Below, piece by piece: positions 1 to 8,627 of a stretch of 35,257 bases of DNA (positions are counted from its first letter, which is position 1; every line of letters starts with the position of its first letter). The DNA lies in NCBI GenBank assembly GCA_013288705.1, contig JABDBI010000003.1, positions 1 to 35,257 on the forward strand, written 5' to 3'. The DNA is from Methanobacteriota archaeon (GTDB lineage: Bacteria > Myxococcota > UBA727 > JABDBI01). Both the position numbers and the translations under genes were made by a program. A model generated the notes under the pieces. The model did no database searches and had not been told where the DNA came from. It worked only from the letters and a program-made list of their open reading frames with translations.

Positions 1-1
1 T

Positions 2-1246
2 TTGTCACCCGATATCATTGGGGCGGTGACGCTCGATGAGTGGGGCATCGATGCTTATCGGCTGGTGGTCGAGAACGCCGTCGACGCCCATAGTCATGGT
101 GCAGACGTCCGTACCTACGCGATGTTTACCGATTTTATCCGGGACCACGCCAATGCGATTTGTGGTGTTCGCTTTTTCGATCGCATTCGCCATGCCCACG
201 AAGAGCATCGTGCGCCGTTGGTGATCAACGCGACCGGTGGTTGGGGGCCACAGATTGCTGCTCGGATGGGTGTTCCGTATAAGCTGCGGCAGGGGAAGGG
301 CGTTCATCTTGTGTTAAGCCATCGGGTCACAAACTATGGCGTCATCATGTATGGCGTTGATGGCCGGCAAATGTTTTTCTTGCCGCATGAGATGGGCACC
401 ACCATCGGCACCACCGATGACGATTTTTACGGCGACATGGATGAGCCGCCGGTTGTCGAAGACGAAGTGAAATATATTATGCAAGCCGCACGTCGGGTGT
501 TTCCAAGCATCGATCGCTATCGGAAGAACAATACCTACGTGGGTGTGCGCCCGACAATCTATGCTTGGGGCAAGAACGAAGATGCGTTGAGCCGAGAGCA
601 TGCTGTGATCGATCACGCTGCCGATGGTGCTTCGGGGTTGCTCTCAGTAACCGGGGGCAAGCTTGCTGCTTATCGGCAACTCTCCGAAGAAGTCAGCGAC
701 ATGGTGGCGAAGCGGCTTGGAAATCACGCGCCCTGTCAAACCCATTTGCAACCATTGCCGGGCGGGGATCGTCCCTTCGACGTTGCGAAGGCAGCATCTG
801 CTTTGCAAGTGTCAAGGTTGGCAGTATCGCGCATGGCATATCGTCATGGCAGCCGCACGGAACAGATCTTGCATGAGGTTGAGCAAGACCCGCGTGCGCA
901 GGAAGAGATTTGTTTGTGTGAGCCGGTGACAAAGGCTGAGTTGAATCACGTCGCGTCACAGGAGTTGGTGCGCAAGCTAGTCGATGTTCGCGGGCGTACG
1001 CGCCTTGCTATGGGAGCGTGTGGTGGATGCCACTGCTTGATGCGCGCGAGCCAGGTATGGGCAGAAGCACGCGCGGGTGATGCGTGCAGCCAGCTGCGTG
1101 AATTGCGCACCGCGATGGACGCTACGTTTAGGGCTAGACGTAACGTCCTCGAGGGAGCGAATCTTGCGTCGGAGGAGCTCAATCAGATGACACACTTCTT
1201 AACTGGAAATGTGGGTCCGCTTATGAAGTGGGTGGCGACCCATTAG
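2..1246 (+). CDS. glpA: Anaerobic-type glycerol-3-phosphate dehydrogenase, subunit A (5' end outside window)
   Basis: FAD-dependent oxidation of sn-glycerol-3-phosphate to dihydroxyacetone phosphate. The N-terminal dinucleotide-binding motif lies outside the window; the visible 414 residues start in the middle of the FAD domain. VINATGGWGPQIA followed by KGVHLVL is the usual FAD/substrate segment of the GlpA/GlpD family, and SVTGGKLAAYR matches the conserved TGGK-TYR motif. The C-terminal part carries a BFD-like [2Fe-2S] site: ICLCEPV (CxC) and then GACGGCHC (CxxCxC), which separates GlpA from the aerobic GlpD. A glpB homologue lies 5.1 kb downstream on the same strand rather than directly after it. 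The last 48 bases overlap the convergent protease gene. The family call is strong; the start cannot be judged. Confidence 0.9.
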   Translation: MSPDIIGAVTLDEWGIDAYRLVVENAVDAHSHGADVRTYAMFTDFIRDHANAICGVRFFDRIRHAHEEHRAPLVINATGGWGPQIAARMGVPYKLRQGKGVHLVLSHRVTNYGVIMYGVDGRQMFFLPHEMGTTIGTTDDDFYGDMDEPPVVEDEVKYIMQAARRVFPSIDRYRKNNTYVGVRPTIYAWGKNEDALSREHAVIDHAADGASGLLSVTGGKLAAYRQLSEEVSDMVAKRLGNHAPCQTHLQPLPGGDRPFDVAKAASALQVSRLAVSRMAYRHGSRTEQILHEVEQDPRAQEEICLCEPVTKAELNHVASQELVRKLVDVRGRTRLAMGACGGCHCLMRASQVWAEARAGDACSQLRELRTAMDATFRARRNVLEGANLASEELNQMTHFLTGNVGPLMKWVATH

Positions 1247-2554
1247 AGGTGCGCGCATTTCTGATTGGGCGGATACAGTACTGCTAGAGTTGCAGAGCGC
1301 TTGATTGGGCGCAAATCCGAGTTGTTGGGTAGTTTGATTAAACACCGCATAGACGTTTTGCAGGAAGGGTTGGCCAAGCAAAACGATTCCGGGCATGGTA
1401 TTGGTTGGCGCGGCAGCCACGGTCATTCCCGATACGTATTCCGGAGCAGCTGCTGTGTTGGCGTTTATAATATATGTGTCTGGAGTTAGGGTGACAGTAA
1501 ATGTTCCTCCATTTGGGCTGGGGAATGTAATCTGCAGGTTATCCAGTGTACTAAATTGAGCGGGGGTGATCGTCTCGGCTTTTTTGGGGTTCAAGTTCCA
1601 AAAACTGGTCGGGATTTGCGATGTGGCTGGTTTGCCTTGATAATATGTCGCAATGGCATTGACCATACTTTGTGTCAAATAGAGTAAGGAAGTTCCGCTA
1701 TCGACCACGGTTAAATAGAAATCTGATTGTTGGGTAGGAAAGCTTGCTAACGAGGTAACCTGGCCACTGGCTGATACTGCCGACAACGTTTGCGCGGAGA
1801 CATTATAATAGTCGTAAGTTGGTTGTTGCAGCAAACTGTCCTGCAAAATAGTGGTGTAGTTAATGGAGCTTGTGGGTACCGCGCTATCGATCGTGTCAAA
1901 CGTCATGAAGCTGCCATTTTGGCCGTCCGGACATAGATTGATGCTGAACAAGGTTTGCAAACCAGTTTGTTGGGCATATGTCTCAAAAAAGGGCAACGGT
2001 GGCTGTGTCCCTTGTACGGTGGCAACATTCGCGGCATAGCCAAGGCCGAGAATATTCTGCACTTGTGTGCCGCTCACAAATACACCAATGGGATAGCTCA
2101 CTGTTGGTCCATTTGCCAAAAGGCCAACATTGTCTTGATATAGCGCCACCGTGCCCTGGCCAATTCCGTATTTGATGGTGAAGGTTTGGCCATTGTCGAG
2201 AGGTTGGCTGGATGGGGTATAGGTGGTAGGGGTGAAGTCTGGAAATGTGTTTTGTGAGCATGTTGGGCACACGGTGCTGTTGCCAAATAGAATGAGGTTT
2301 GAGCTGGCTGTATCAATAAGAACGTCGGGAAATGTTTCGCCGCCGACGTAGAGGTCCATACTGTAAAAAGCATCCAGGGAATGGTCCGTGACCATATCTA
2401 GGGAGCCTGATAGTGTGGGTGTTGGTGTTGGCGTCGGCGTTGTAACAGAAGTGGCTGTGCCAGTTGTGCTTGGCGAACTAGTGGAGGTTGACGTAGAAGG
2501 GCTGCATCCCACCAGCATCAACAACGCAAGAATCGGGACGATTTTGGAAACCAT
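1199..2554 (-). CDS. Pepsin-like (family A1) aspartic protease lipoprotein
   Basis: A bacterial homologue of pepsin. The signal peptide ends in a lipobox (LVGC, Cys17), so the mature protein should be a lipoprotein. A Ser/Thr/Pro linker (about residues 18-50, with a TP repeat) precedes the catalytic part. Both catalytic motifs are visible: DTASS at 81-85 and DSGTS at 285-289. A flap-like YGIGQG contains Tyr129, NILGLGY matches pepsin ILGLAY, and the C-terminal GIVLLGQPFLQ...YAVFNQ block matches the final pepsin strands. The first motif has Ala where the family has Gly (DTG), which is unusual. The start is supported by GGAGG at 2560-2564 read on the minus strand. The gene is convergent with glpA and overlaps its end by 48 bases. 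Family A1 is common in eukaryotes and sparse in bacteria. Activity is inferred; a peptide-binding or inactive variant is possible. Confidence 0.88.
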   Translation of the reverse strand: MVSKIVPILALLMLVGCSPSTSTSTSSPSTTGTATSVTTPTPTPTPTLSGSLDMVTDHSLDAFYSMDLYVGGETFPDVLIDTASSNLILFGNSTVCPTCSQNTFPDFTPTTYTPSSQPLDNGQTFTIKYGIGQGTVALYQDNVGLLANGPTVSYPIGVFVSGTQVQNILGLGYAANVATVQGTQPPLPFFETYAQQTGLQTLFSINLCPDGQNGSFMTFDTIDSAVPTSSINYTTILQDSLLQQPTYDYYNVSAQTLSAVSASGQVTSLASFPTQQSDFYLTVVDSGTSLLYLTQSMVNAIATYYQGKPATSQIPTSFWNLNPKKAETITPAQFSTLDNLQITFPSPNGGTFTVTLTPDTYIINANTAAAPEYVSGMTVAAAPTNTMPGIVLLGQPFLQNVYAVFNQTTQQLGFAPNQALCNSSSTVSAQSEMRAPLMGRHPLHKRTHISS

Positions 2555-2656
2555 GGATGCCTCCGGATGGCTAGACTAGGTTTCCAAATGCTAGGACACC
2601 TGCAGCCCCAGAAGCAACCAAGTTGCAAAGTTATGTCGAGCTGATAAACCCTCCGG

Positions 2657-3850
2657 ATGAAATTATTCCCGCCTTTATTAATAATAATATCGATATCTTT
2701 GCATGCCGACCAAATCGACTCATTGCAAGCGCAAATAGATCAGCTCAAGGAGCAAGTGAATACCAGGCAGGAGCGTGCAAGTACGTTTAACCCGGGCATC
2801 ACCGTTTTTGGCAATCTCTTCGGATGTCTTGGCGGTGCGGACGACGAGGTTGAGCACGATCACGGTGCCGAAGGACACGAAGGCCATCACCACGGCGCTG
2901 CCTGCCCCAACTCGCTGTGGTTGCGTGAAGTCGAACTGGACTTTCGCGCGAGCGTAGACCCATGGGCAGATGCAGTGTTGATTTTGTCTTTGGAACAAGA
3001 GCAGCCTGGTATATTTAGCGCGGAAGTGGAGGAAGGCTATGTGACCTTGCGGCAGCTACCAGTTATCAATGCTGCGCCCCTTGGATTGAAACTCAAAGCT
3101 GGCCGCTTTCTCACAAGTTTTGGCCGCTTCAATAAGATTCACTTGCACGACTTACCGCAACCCACATTGCCATTCATCATGACAGCGTTCTTTGGCGATC
3201 ATGGACTCGCCCGTAATGGCGTTTCTGCACAGTTTTTGATTCCGACACCAGGTGATGATAACGCATTGACAGCGACGATCGAGGTTGTCGGTGGTGGTGG
3301 CATTGCATTGAGTCCCATTGAAGACCACACTTGGCCGGGATTTCTCGGGCACCTCGGGTGGTTTTTCAATTTGTCCGACGGGCATGACCTCGAGCTTGGT
3401 GCGTCGGCTTATGTCGAACCGCAAAACAATAAGCCTGTGAAGCCTGTGCAAGTCTATGGTGGTGATTTCAACTATAAATGGAAACCCTTTGACCGTGGAG
3501 AGTGGCGATCATTCCTTTTTGGCGGAGAAGCATTTCTCGCCAATGTTCCAGACCAAATTTCGGGTAACTTACCCTTTGGATTTTTTGCATGGTCGCAATA
3601 TCAGTTCAATCAAAATGCGTATCTTGGCCTGCGCTATACCTATGGACAAAATCTGATCGACAGAACGCATTATAAGCATGGTGTTGGGATGTTTTTCACC
3701 TACTACACCACGGAGTTCTTGCGCTTCCGCTTTGGTTATGAGCGCCTCGTTGACAGGGTTGTTGCGAGCGCAGGTGAGAATCAAGTGATGTTTGAACTCA
3801 ATTTTGTTTTCGGCTCTCATCCAGTGGAACCCTACTGGGTCAATCGATAA
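2657..3850 (+). CDS. Outer-membrane porin-like protein with His-rich loop, zinc-locus associated
   Basis: A 397-residue protein with a signal peptide (probable cleavage after LHA, residue 17), a short coiled coil (about 18-42: DQIDSLQAQIDQL), a His/Asp/Glu-rich stretch at about 62-79 (EHDHGAEGHEGHHHG), and then alternating aromatic/polar strands typical of an outer-membrane beta-barrel. It stops 8 bases before znuA. The His-rich segment plus this position suggests it lets zinc or a related metal across the outer membrane, or captures it there. This is inference: the barrel fold is judged from strand pattern, not from a named motif. No clear Shine-Dalgarno precedes the ATG, and I could not recognise a Zur operator in the 100 bases upstream. 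Confidence 0.7.
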   Translation: MKLFPPLLIIISISLHADQIDSLQAQIDQLKEQVNTRQERASTFNPGITVFGNLFGCLGGADDEVEHDHGAEGHEGHHHGAACPNSLWLREVELDFRASVDPWADAVLILSLEQEQPGIFSAEVEEGYVTLRQLPVINAAPLGLKLKAGRFLTSFGRFNKIHLHDLPQPTLPFIMTAFFGDHGLARNGVSAQFLIPTPGDDNALTATIEVVGGGGIALSPIEDHTWPGFLGHLGWFFNLSDGHDLELGASAYVEPQNNKPVKPVQVYGGDFNYKWKPFDRGEWRSFLFGGEAFLANVPDQISGNLPFGFFAWSQYQFNQNAYLGLRYTYGQNLIDRTHYKHGVGMFFTYYTTEFLRFRFGYERLVDRVVASAGENQVMFELNFVFGSHPVEPYWVNR

Positions 3851-3858
3851 GGGAGTAC

Positions 3859-4863
3859 GTGTTTGTGATACGATTCTTCGCTTTGCTTGTTATTTTTGCG
3901 ATTCCATTATGGGCTTCAAAGCCGCTTCAAGTAGTCACGACGCTGCCGATTTTGCAGAGTATTGCAAAAGCGATTGGCGGAGCTGACGTCGAGGTAAAGA
4001 GCCTTGGCAGACCTGGTCAAGATCCGCATTTTATTCAACCGGGGCCTGACCTTTGGAAAAAAACGCGCAAGGCCGACGTACTGATAGAGATCGGGTTGAA
4101 CCTCGAGCTGTGGGCGCAAAAGGTTGTAGATGAATCGGGTAACTTAAAAGTGCGCAATGGCCAGCCTGGGCGTATTGTTGCTTCTGCCGGCATAGCGGTG
4201 GTGGACGTGCCGAAAGTGCTATCTCGTGAGTTTGGCGATGTGCACCCTGATGGGAATCCGCATATTTGGCTTGATCCCATTCGGGTAAAAAAAATTGCGG
4301 CGAATATTGCCAGGGGCTTTTCGTTGGTCGATCCGACGCACAGAGATACTTACAATCTCAATCTGCAGTCTTTTCAAAAACGTATTGATGAGGCGCTTTT
4401 TGGTGAGCAGCTGGTGCGCGAGGTAGGCGGTGAAAAGCTGACGAGGGAGTGTGAGGCGGGCAATCTTTTCAGATATTTGAAAGACAAGAAGCTTGAAAGC
4501 AAGCTCGGTGGTTGGTTCAAGAAAGCAGCACCATTGCGTGGGCAAAAAATCGTCACCTATCATAAGTCGTGGAGTTATTTTGCGGACCGATTTGGTTTCA
4601 CAGTGCCGACTGAGATTGAAGAAAAGCCGGGGATTTCGCCGTCGCTGAAGTATCGCGATGAAGTGATTGCGCTGGTGAAGCAAGACAATGTGAAGACCTT
4701 GGTAGTGGACTCGTATTATGACCGGTCGGCGGCGGATTATATTGCCGGCAAGACGGGTGCGCGTGTCATTCAGGTGCCTATTGATGTTGGGTATGTGAAG
4801 GTGGCTGGTGACTACTTTAGCTTGATAGACTATTTGCTCGACCAGTTAAATGGGACTAAGTAG
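3859..4863 (+). CDS. znuA: Zinc/manganese ABC transporter substrate-binding protein
   Basis: Periplasmic cluster A-I metal-binding protein of the ZnuA/TroA family, 334 residues. After a hydrophobic signal peptide (cleavage near WAS-KP, residue 20) the family motifs appear in order: DPHF (His57), NPHIWLDP (His135), YHKSW (His235), EEKPGISPS and VVDSYYD (Asp284). These give the three-His plus Asp/Glu metal site. The long acidic His-rich loop typical of enterobacterial ZnuA is absent; such a stretch sits in the preceding porin instead. The GTG start is chosen for GGGAG at 3851-3855; a second GTG at 3865 would give better spacing. It lies 8 bases after the porin and 6 before the permease, so one transcript is likely. 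Metal preference (Zn against Mn) cannot be read with certainty. Confidence 0.9.
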   Translation: MFVIRFFALLVIFAIPLWASKPLQVVTTLPILQSIAKAIGGADVEVKSLGRPGQDPHFIQPGPDLWKKTRKADVLIEIGLNLELWAQKVVDESGNLKVRNGQPGRIVASAGIAVVDVPKVLSREFGDVHPDGNPHIWLDPIRVKKIAANIARGFSLVDPTHRDTYNLNLQSFQKRIDEALFGEQLVREVGGEKLTRECEAGNLFRYLKDKKLESKLGGWFKKAAPLRGQKIVTYHKSWSYFADRFGFTVPTEIEEKPGISPSLKYRDEVIALVKQDNVKTLVVDSYYDRSAADYIAGKTGARVIQVPIDVGYVKVAGDYFSLIDYLLDQLNGTK

Positions 4864-4869
4864 CCTGCC

Positions 4870-6354
4870 ATGATGTCAGATTTCATCGCCGCCATGACAT
4901 ATCCGTTCCTGGCTTGTCTGTTGTTGGCAGGCATCCATGTCTATCTCGGCATCCATGTGCTCGCGCGCAAAGTCATCTTTGTCGACTTAGCGCTCGCACA
5001 AATCGCGGCGTTCGGCGCCGTCTACGGCGTTCTTCTCGGCTACGAGATGCACGATGACGCCTGGGCAATCAAAGGCTTCTCTCTAGCGTTCGCCATTCTC
5101 GGTGCCGCTGTTTTTTCCCTCACGCGCATGCGCCACGAGCGCATCCCTCACGAAGCGATTATTGGCATCACATACGCTGGCGCGCTATCAGCGACGATAC
5201 TAGCCAGCGCCAATCTCGCCCACGGCGCAGACGAAGTACGCGATCTTTTGGCCGGCAGCATCCTGTGGGTGCAGGGCGATGTGCTGATTGCGACGGCCAT
5301 TCTTTACGCATTGGTCGGCCTGTTTCACTACCTATTTCGTCACAAGTTTTTGCAACTATCTCTCAACCCTGAACTTGCCGAACAGCAAGGCTTGTCGGTA
5401 CGATGGTGGGATTTTCTATTCTACCTCACGTTCGGTTTCATCGTGACCAGTTCTGTCGCGATTGCCGGCGTGTTACTCGTATTTTCCTATTTAGTGATTC
5501 CGGCGGTCATCGCCATGCTACTTGCGCAGAGCTTAACCGGCCGATTGATTGTCGGCTGGATCGTCGGTGCGCTAGTAAGCTTCTTGGGCGTCGCCATATC
5601 TTACGCCGGTGACTTGCCATCGGGCCCAACCATTGTGGTGAGCTTCGCTCTGGCACTGGTTCTTGTGGCGCTAGTGAGATTTATTTGGCTCGCCAAATCG
5701 CCCTTATTACAGCTCGGAAAAGTGTTAGCAGGCTTGGTAGCCTTGTGCTTGTTTCTAAGCGCCACCTGGGCTTTTCGCCGCAAGGAAGAACCGCATACGC
5801 TTAAAGAGCTCTTGCAGAGCACGAACAAAAACGAGCGCTTGGTTGCTCTCACGCAAGTCGATGGCCATCGAGAATACGACGATTTGGTGAAGCGACTTGC
5901 CCATGACCCAGAGTCCGAAGTTCGCCAGCAAGTTGCGCGCCTGATAGGCAGCCAGGGCAGAGCATCGGGTCTGCCCATGTTATATGAGCTGCTTATCGAC
6001 GAAAGCGACGATGTGCGAGAAGAAGCACTACGCGCGGTGCGACATCTCAATTTGCCAGAGAGCGCTGAACCCTTGGCAAAAGCCGTGCAAAAAGAAAAAG
6101 ATCCCTACTTAAAAGTCGAGATGGCCGAAGCGCTGCTAGAACTTGGTGATAAGCGAGGGATTCCGGTACTCATCGATATGATGGATCCTGGCCAGATGGT
6201 GCAAGTGCGAAAAGATGCCTATGAGCATTTGTCAGCGCACGTGAAATTAGATTTGCCCTTCTCGGCGGAAATGGCATCATTCAGGCGTTTTTGGCAACAG
6301 AATCAAAACAAGCTGCGCTGGTTGCCCGAGGCGCGGATTTTTGTGGTGAAATAA
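4870..6354 (+). CDS. znuB: ABC-3 family metal permease fused to HEAT-repeat domain
   Basis: Inner-membrane permease of the ZnuB/MntB (ABC-3) family: residues 1-275 contain about eight hydrophobic segments, with the conserved VFVDLALAQIA-like block (IFVDLALAQIAAFG, 36-49) and SSVAIAGVLLVFSYLVIPA (194-212). The family normally ends near residue 270-300. Here a further membrane segment (283-302) leads into about 190 soluble residues with helical HEAT-like repeats, for example ESEVRQQVARLIG (349-361) and DDVREEALRAVRHL (380-393). The tail most likely faces the cytoplasm or periplasm next to the translocator. No ATPase gene (znuC) accompanies it in this window. The stop codon TAA directly abuts the ATG of glpB. 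The permease call is strong; the role of the HEAT tail is unknown. Confidence 0.88.
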   Translation: MMSDFIAAMTYPFLACLLLAGIHVYLGIHVLARKVIFVDLALAQIAAFGAVYGVLLGYEMHDDAWAIKGFSLAFAILGAAVFSLTRMRHERIPHEAIIGITYAGALSATILASANLAHGADEVRDLLAGSILWVQGDVLIATAILYALVGLFHYLFRHKFLQLSLNPELAEQQGLSVRWWDFLFYLTFGFIVTSSVAIAGVLLVFSYLVIPAVIAMLLAQSLTGRLIVGWIVGALVSFLGVAISYAGDLPSGPTIVVSFALALVLVALVRFIWLAKSPLLQLGKVLAGLVALCLFLSATWAFRRKEEPHTLKELLQSTNKNERLVALTQVDGHREYDDLVKRLAHDPESEVRQQVARLIGSQGRASGLPMLYELLIDESDDVREEALRAVRHLNLPESAEPLAKAVQKEKDPYLKVEMAEALLELGDKRGIPVLIDMMDPGQMVQVRKDAYEHLSAHVKLDLPFSAEMASFRRFWQQNQNKLRWLPEARIFVVK

Positions 6355-7659
6355 ATGCACGAAACAATTCCTGTCGATGTTTTGGTGATTGGCGGTGGTG
6401 TTGCAGGAGCTGTTGCCGCGGCACGCGCATCAGCACTTGGTTCGAAGGTGGTGGTTCTTGCGCCAGCTGGAGGCGCAAGTGCGTTGTCATCTGGTGCTAT
6501 TGACGTCGCTGACTCATTGGCAGCTGAGCCTTGGGCGAATGCGATGCAGGATATTGCGCGGGAAAATCCATGGCATCCTTATGCGCGTGTGGGCGAAGCT
6601 GGGCGAGTGCATATGCGCGCAGCGCTTAGCTTATTGCAGGACGTAGCGAAAGGTGTGTCGCTGTGCATGCGTGAAGATGGTCACAATCATCTTTTGGCCA
6701 CACAATTTGGTACGGTAAAGCGATGTGCCATGGTGCAAAAATCGGCGCTGCTAGACTTAGGCGAGCTTTGGAGTGACGCCGTCGTGGGCGTTGTCGGTGT
6801 AAGCGGTCTCCTTGGTTTTTCGGCGAAGTCGGTTGCACAGATGCTGCGATTTTCTCTCGCTCCCGGTGAGGAAGCGCCTTTTCATGTGATGCCCCTGGAA
6901 GTGGATTTTGCGCCATCACCTGGCTCTCTTTGGCGATCGCCGCTAGAGGCTTCAGCGGCACTCGATGATCCCCTCGTTGTGCAATCGTTTGCAAAGAGTT
7001 TGAGCGAAGCCATAACCGCTTGTGGGAGGAGCCCGACGCATTTGCTCCTACCAGCCTTTTTGTCGAGGCAAAACGCGATGGGTGTCATTGGCATACTTGA
7101 GCAGGAAACTGGTTGCATCGTGCGCGAGCTTTTAGCAACGCCGCACTCTGTCCCCGGGCTGCGCTTGGCCAGCGCTTTGCAGGCTGGGTTAAAAGCGTTG
7201 GGCATTGAGACTTGTAGCGCCAAGGTAGAGTCTTTTGAGCTGGAGGCGCATAAAATCGTAGGTGTGAAAGCCGGCGGTATTTTTTATATACCTAAAACCG
7301 TTGTGCTGGCTACAGGAAAGTATTTAGGTGGGGGGATCTCCAATCATACTGGACAGCTGCGTGAGCAGGTGTTTGGTTTGCCAATATGGGAGAAAGATCG
7401 GGTTGTTACAGAAGCATTTGTGGGAGATCTCACTGCTGGTGGGCCTGCTGAAGCACAGCCTTTATTTTCCGCTGGGTTAGTTTATGATGAGCAGTTGCGG
7501 CCATATAATGCATATAAGGAGCTATTTGCGCTCAATTTATTTGCAGCCGGGGCGGTTTTGGGGGGCTTTGAGCCCGCTAAGGATGCGACAGCATTGGGGG
7601 TTTCTGTGTTGACAGGGTATTTGGCTGGGGGGTATGCGAAAAGGTCTTTACAAGGGTGA
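6355..7659 (+). CDS. glpB: Anaerobic glycerol-3-phosphate dehydrogenase, subunit B
   Basis: GlpB-family flavoprotein, 434 residues, close to the usual length. The N-terminus has the Rossmann motif DVLVIGGGVAGAVAA (8-22) followed by SALSSGAIDVAD. The C-terminal third has the family blocks VVLATGKYLGGGI and NLFAAGAVLGGFEP...GVSVLTGYLAGG. In characterised systems GlpB (FMN) works with GlpA and the iron-sulfur membrane subunit GlpC to pass electrons to the quinone pool. Here glpB starts on the base after the znuB stop, so it is probably translated from the zinc-locus transcript, while glpA lies 5 kb upstream. No full GlpC with CCG domains is present in the window. Confidence 0.9.
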   Translation: MHETIPVDVLVIGGGVAGAVAAARASALGSKVVVLAPAGGASALSSGAIDVADSLAAEPWANAMQDIARENPWHPYARVGEAGRVHMRAALSLLQDVAKGVSLCMREDGHNHLLATQFGTVKRCAMVQKSALLDLGELWSDAVVGVVGVSGLLGFSAKSVAQMLRFSLAPGEEAPFHVMPLEVDFAPSPGSLWRSPLEASAALDDPLVVQSFAKSLSEAITACGRSPTHLLLPAFLSRQNAMGVIGILEQETGCIVRELLATPHSVPGLRLASALQAGLKALGIETCSAKVESFELEAHKIVGVKAGGIFYIPKTVVLATGKYLGGGISNHTGQLREQVFGLPIWEKDRVVTEAFVGDLTAGGPAEAQPLFSAGLVYDEQLRPYNAYKELFALNLFAAGAVLGGFEPAKDATALGVSVLTGYLAGGYAKRSLQG

Positions 7660-7717
7660 AAATTTCTATATAACTAAGAAATCGTTTTTTGTTCTGATTT
7701 TGTATGGAGTTTATTAT

Positions 7718-8560
7718 ATGAAAAATATGATTAAGCTGGCTTCGGTTCCGTTGATGTTGAGTTTGTCGGTGGTGGTGCTTTCGGGCTCGAAGTGTGGCAC
7801 GACTTATGTTCAGGCTCCAGAAGGGATGGTTGAAGCGTCTGTGGCGGCAGCTAAGGCAGCTGATAAGCAAAAAACAGATTCTGATCAGCAATCTACTTCT
7901 GGCAACGTTGCAGAAGCCCAAAGTCCGTTTCGAGCGCTAAAGTGGGCGGCTAATATACAGAGTGCAAACTCGGTTCGGGGAATGGGATGGAGCGCTGTTA
8001 CGAGCGCTTGGGGGCGTCAGTGGCCGCCAGTTCCATCGGTAATTGATATTTTAGGTGGGGTGCACGTAGCGACGCAAGTTGGTGCCTTTGCATTGCCGCA
8101 ATATAGCGAGCAGTTTAAGTTTGCAGAACAATTGACAACTGTGCCTTTGGGAATCTTTGGTATAGGTAGCTTGGTTCATGGCGTAGCGAGTGGGATTGTG
8201 GGTGCTGTAGATAAGGTGGTGGGTTTTGGAGAGTTATTGGCCTTGGCTGACACTTACATTACCGGTGGGGTAATTACGTCCGTCGCGCCATATGCTGCGA
8301 TCTTGGGTGCGGTGTACGGATCCTATAAGCTTTATCAGCATGTGAATGCTGCACCAGAAGTGGGCTGGGATGTAGATACGCTGGTGGACTTTATGGGAGG
8401 TAACCCACCCAAAAACGGCATAAAAGAAGTTACTGTTGAACGTGACGGGCAACGTGTTACTCAGATCGAGGCAACTTGGACCAATTCTATGGGAAACTCA
8501 ACCATCGTGACGGTCGAGGGTGACAAGGTCGTCAAGGTAGAACAACGCTCAGCCGCTTAA
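7718..8560 (+). CDS. Unrecognised exported protein, possible lipoprotein
   Basis: Not a family I recognise. The ATG at 7718 is chosen over an upstream in-frame ATG at 7634 because it begins a clean signal peptide (MKNMIKLASVPLMLSLSVVVLSGSKC) and the upstream codons overlap glpB. Cys26 could be lipidated, but the -1 residue is Lys, a poor lipobox. A Gln/Ser/Asp-rich linker (about 46-70) is followed by glycine- and alanine-rich hydrophobic stretches (about 150-215) that could insert in a membrane. The end is polar and beta-like (KEVTVERDGQRVTQIEATW). It is 280 residues and is followed directly by a terminator. It may be the last gene of the porin-znuA-znuB-glpB unit, or have its own promoter in the AT-rich 7660-7717 stretch. 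Confidence 0.6.
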   Translation: MKNMIKLASVPLMLSLSVVVLSGSKCGTTYVQAPEGMVEASVAAAKAADKQKTDSDQQSTSGNVAEAQSPFRALKWAANIQSANSVRGMGWSAVTSAWGRQWPPVPSVIDILGGVHVATQVGAFALPQYSEQFKFAEQLTTVPLGIFGIGSLVHGVASGIVGAVDKVVGFGELLALADTYITGGVITSVAPYAAILGAVYGSYKLYQHVNAAPEVGWDVDTLVDFMGGNPPKNGIKEVTVERDGQRVTQIEATWTNSMGNSTIVTVEGDKVVKVEQRSAA

Positions 8561-8587
8561 CGCGATTGGGCTCGTTCGCCATCGTAC

Positions 8588-8627
8588 AATCCCTCTTTTT
8601 GCGCTCGGAGCAAGAAGAGGGATTTTT
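8588..8627 (+). terminator. Rho-independent terminator
   Basis: AATCCCTCTT (8588-8597) pairs perfectly with AAGAGGGATT (8615-8624) and is followed by a T run to 8627. It lies 27 bases after the stop of the exported protein gene and closes the first gene cluster. Confidence 0.85.

Noticed and set aside
1261..1313. Repeated TGATTGGGCG near the end of the protease gene
   Set aside because: Two 10-base copies 42 bases apart within coding sequence; too short to separate from chance.
2555..2656. Zur operator between the protease and porin genes
   Set aside because: No match to the usual inverted AT-rich Zur site could be seen by eye; zinc control is therefore not claimed.
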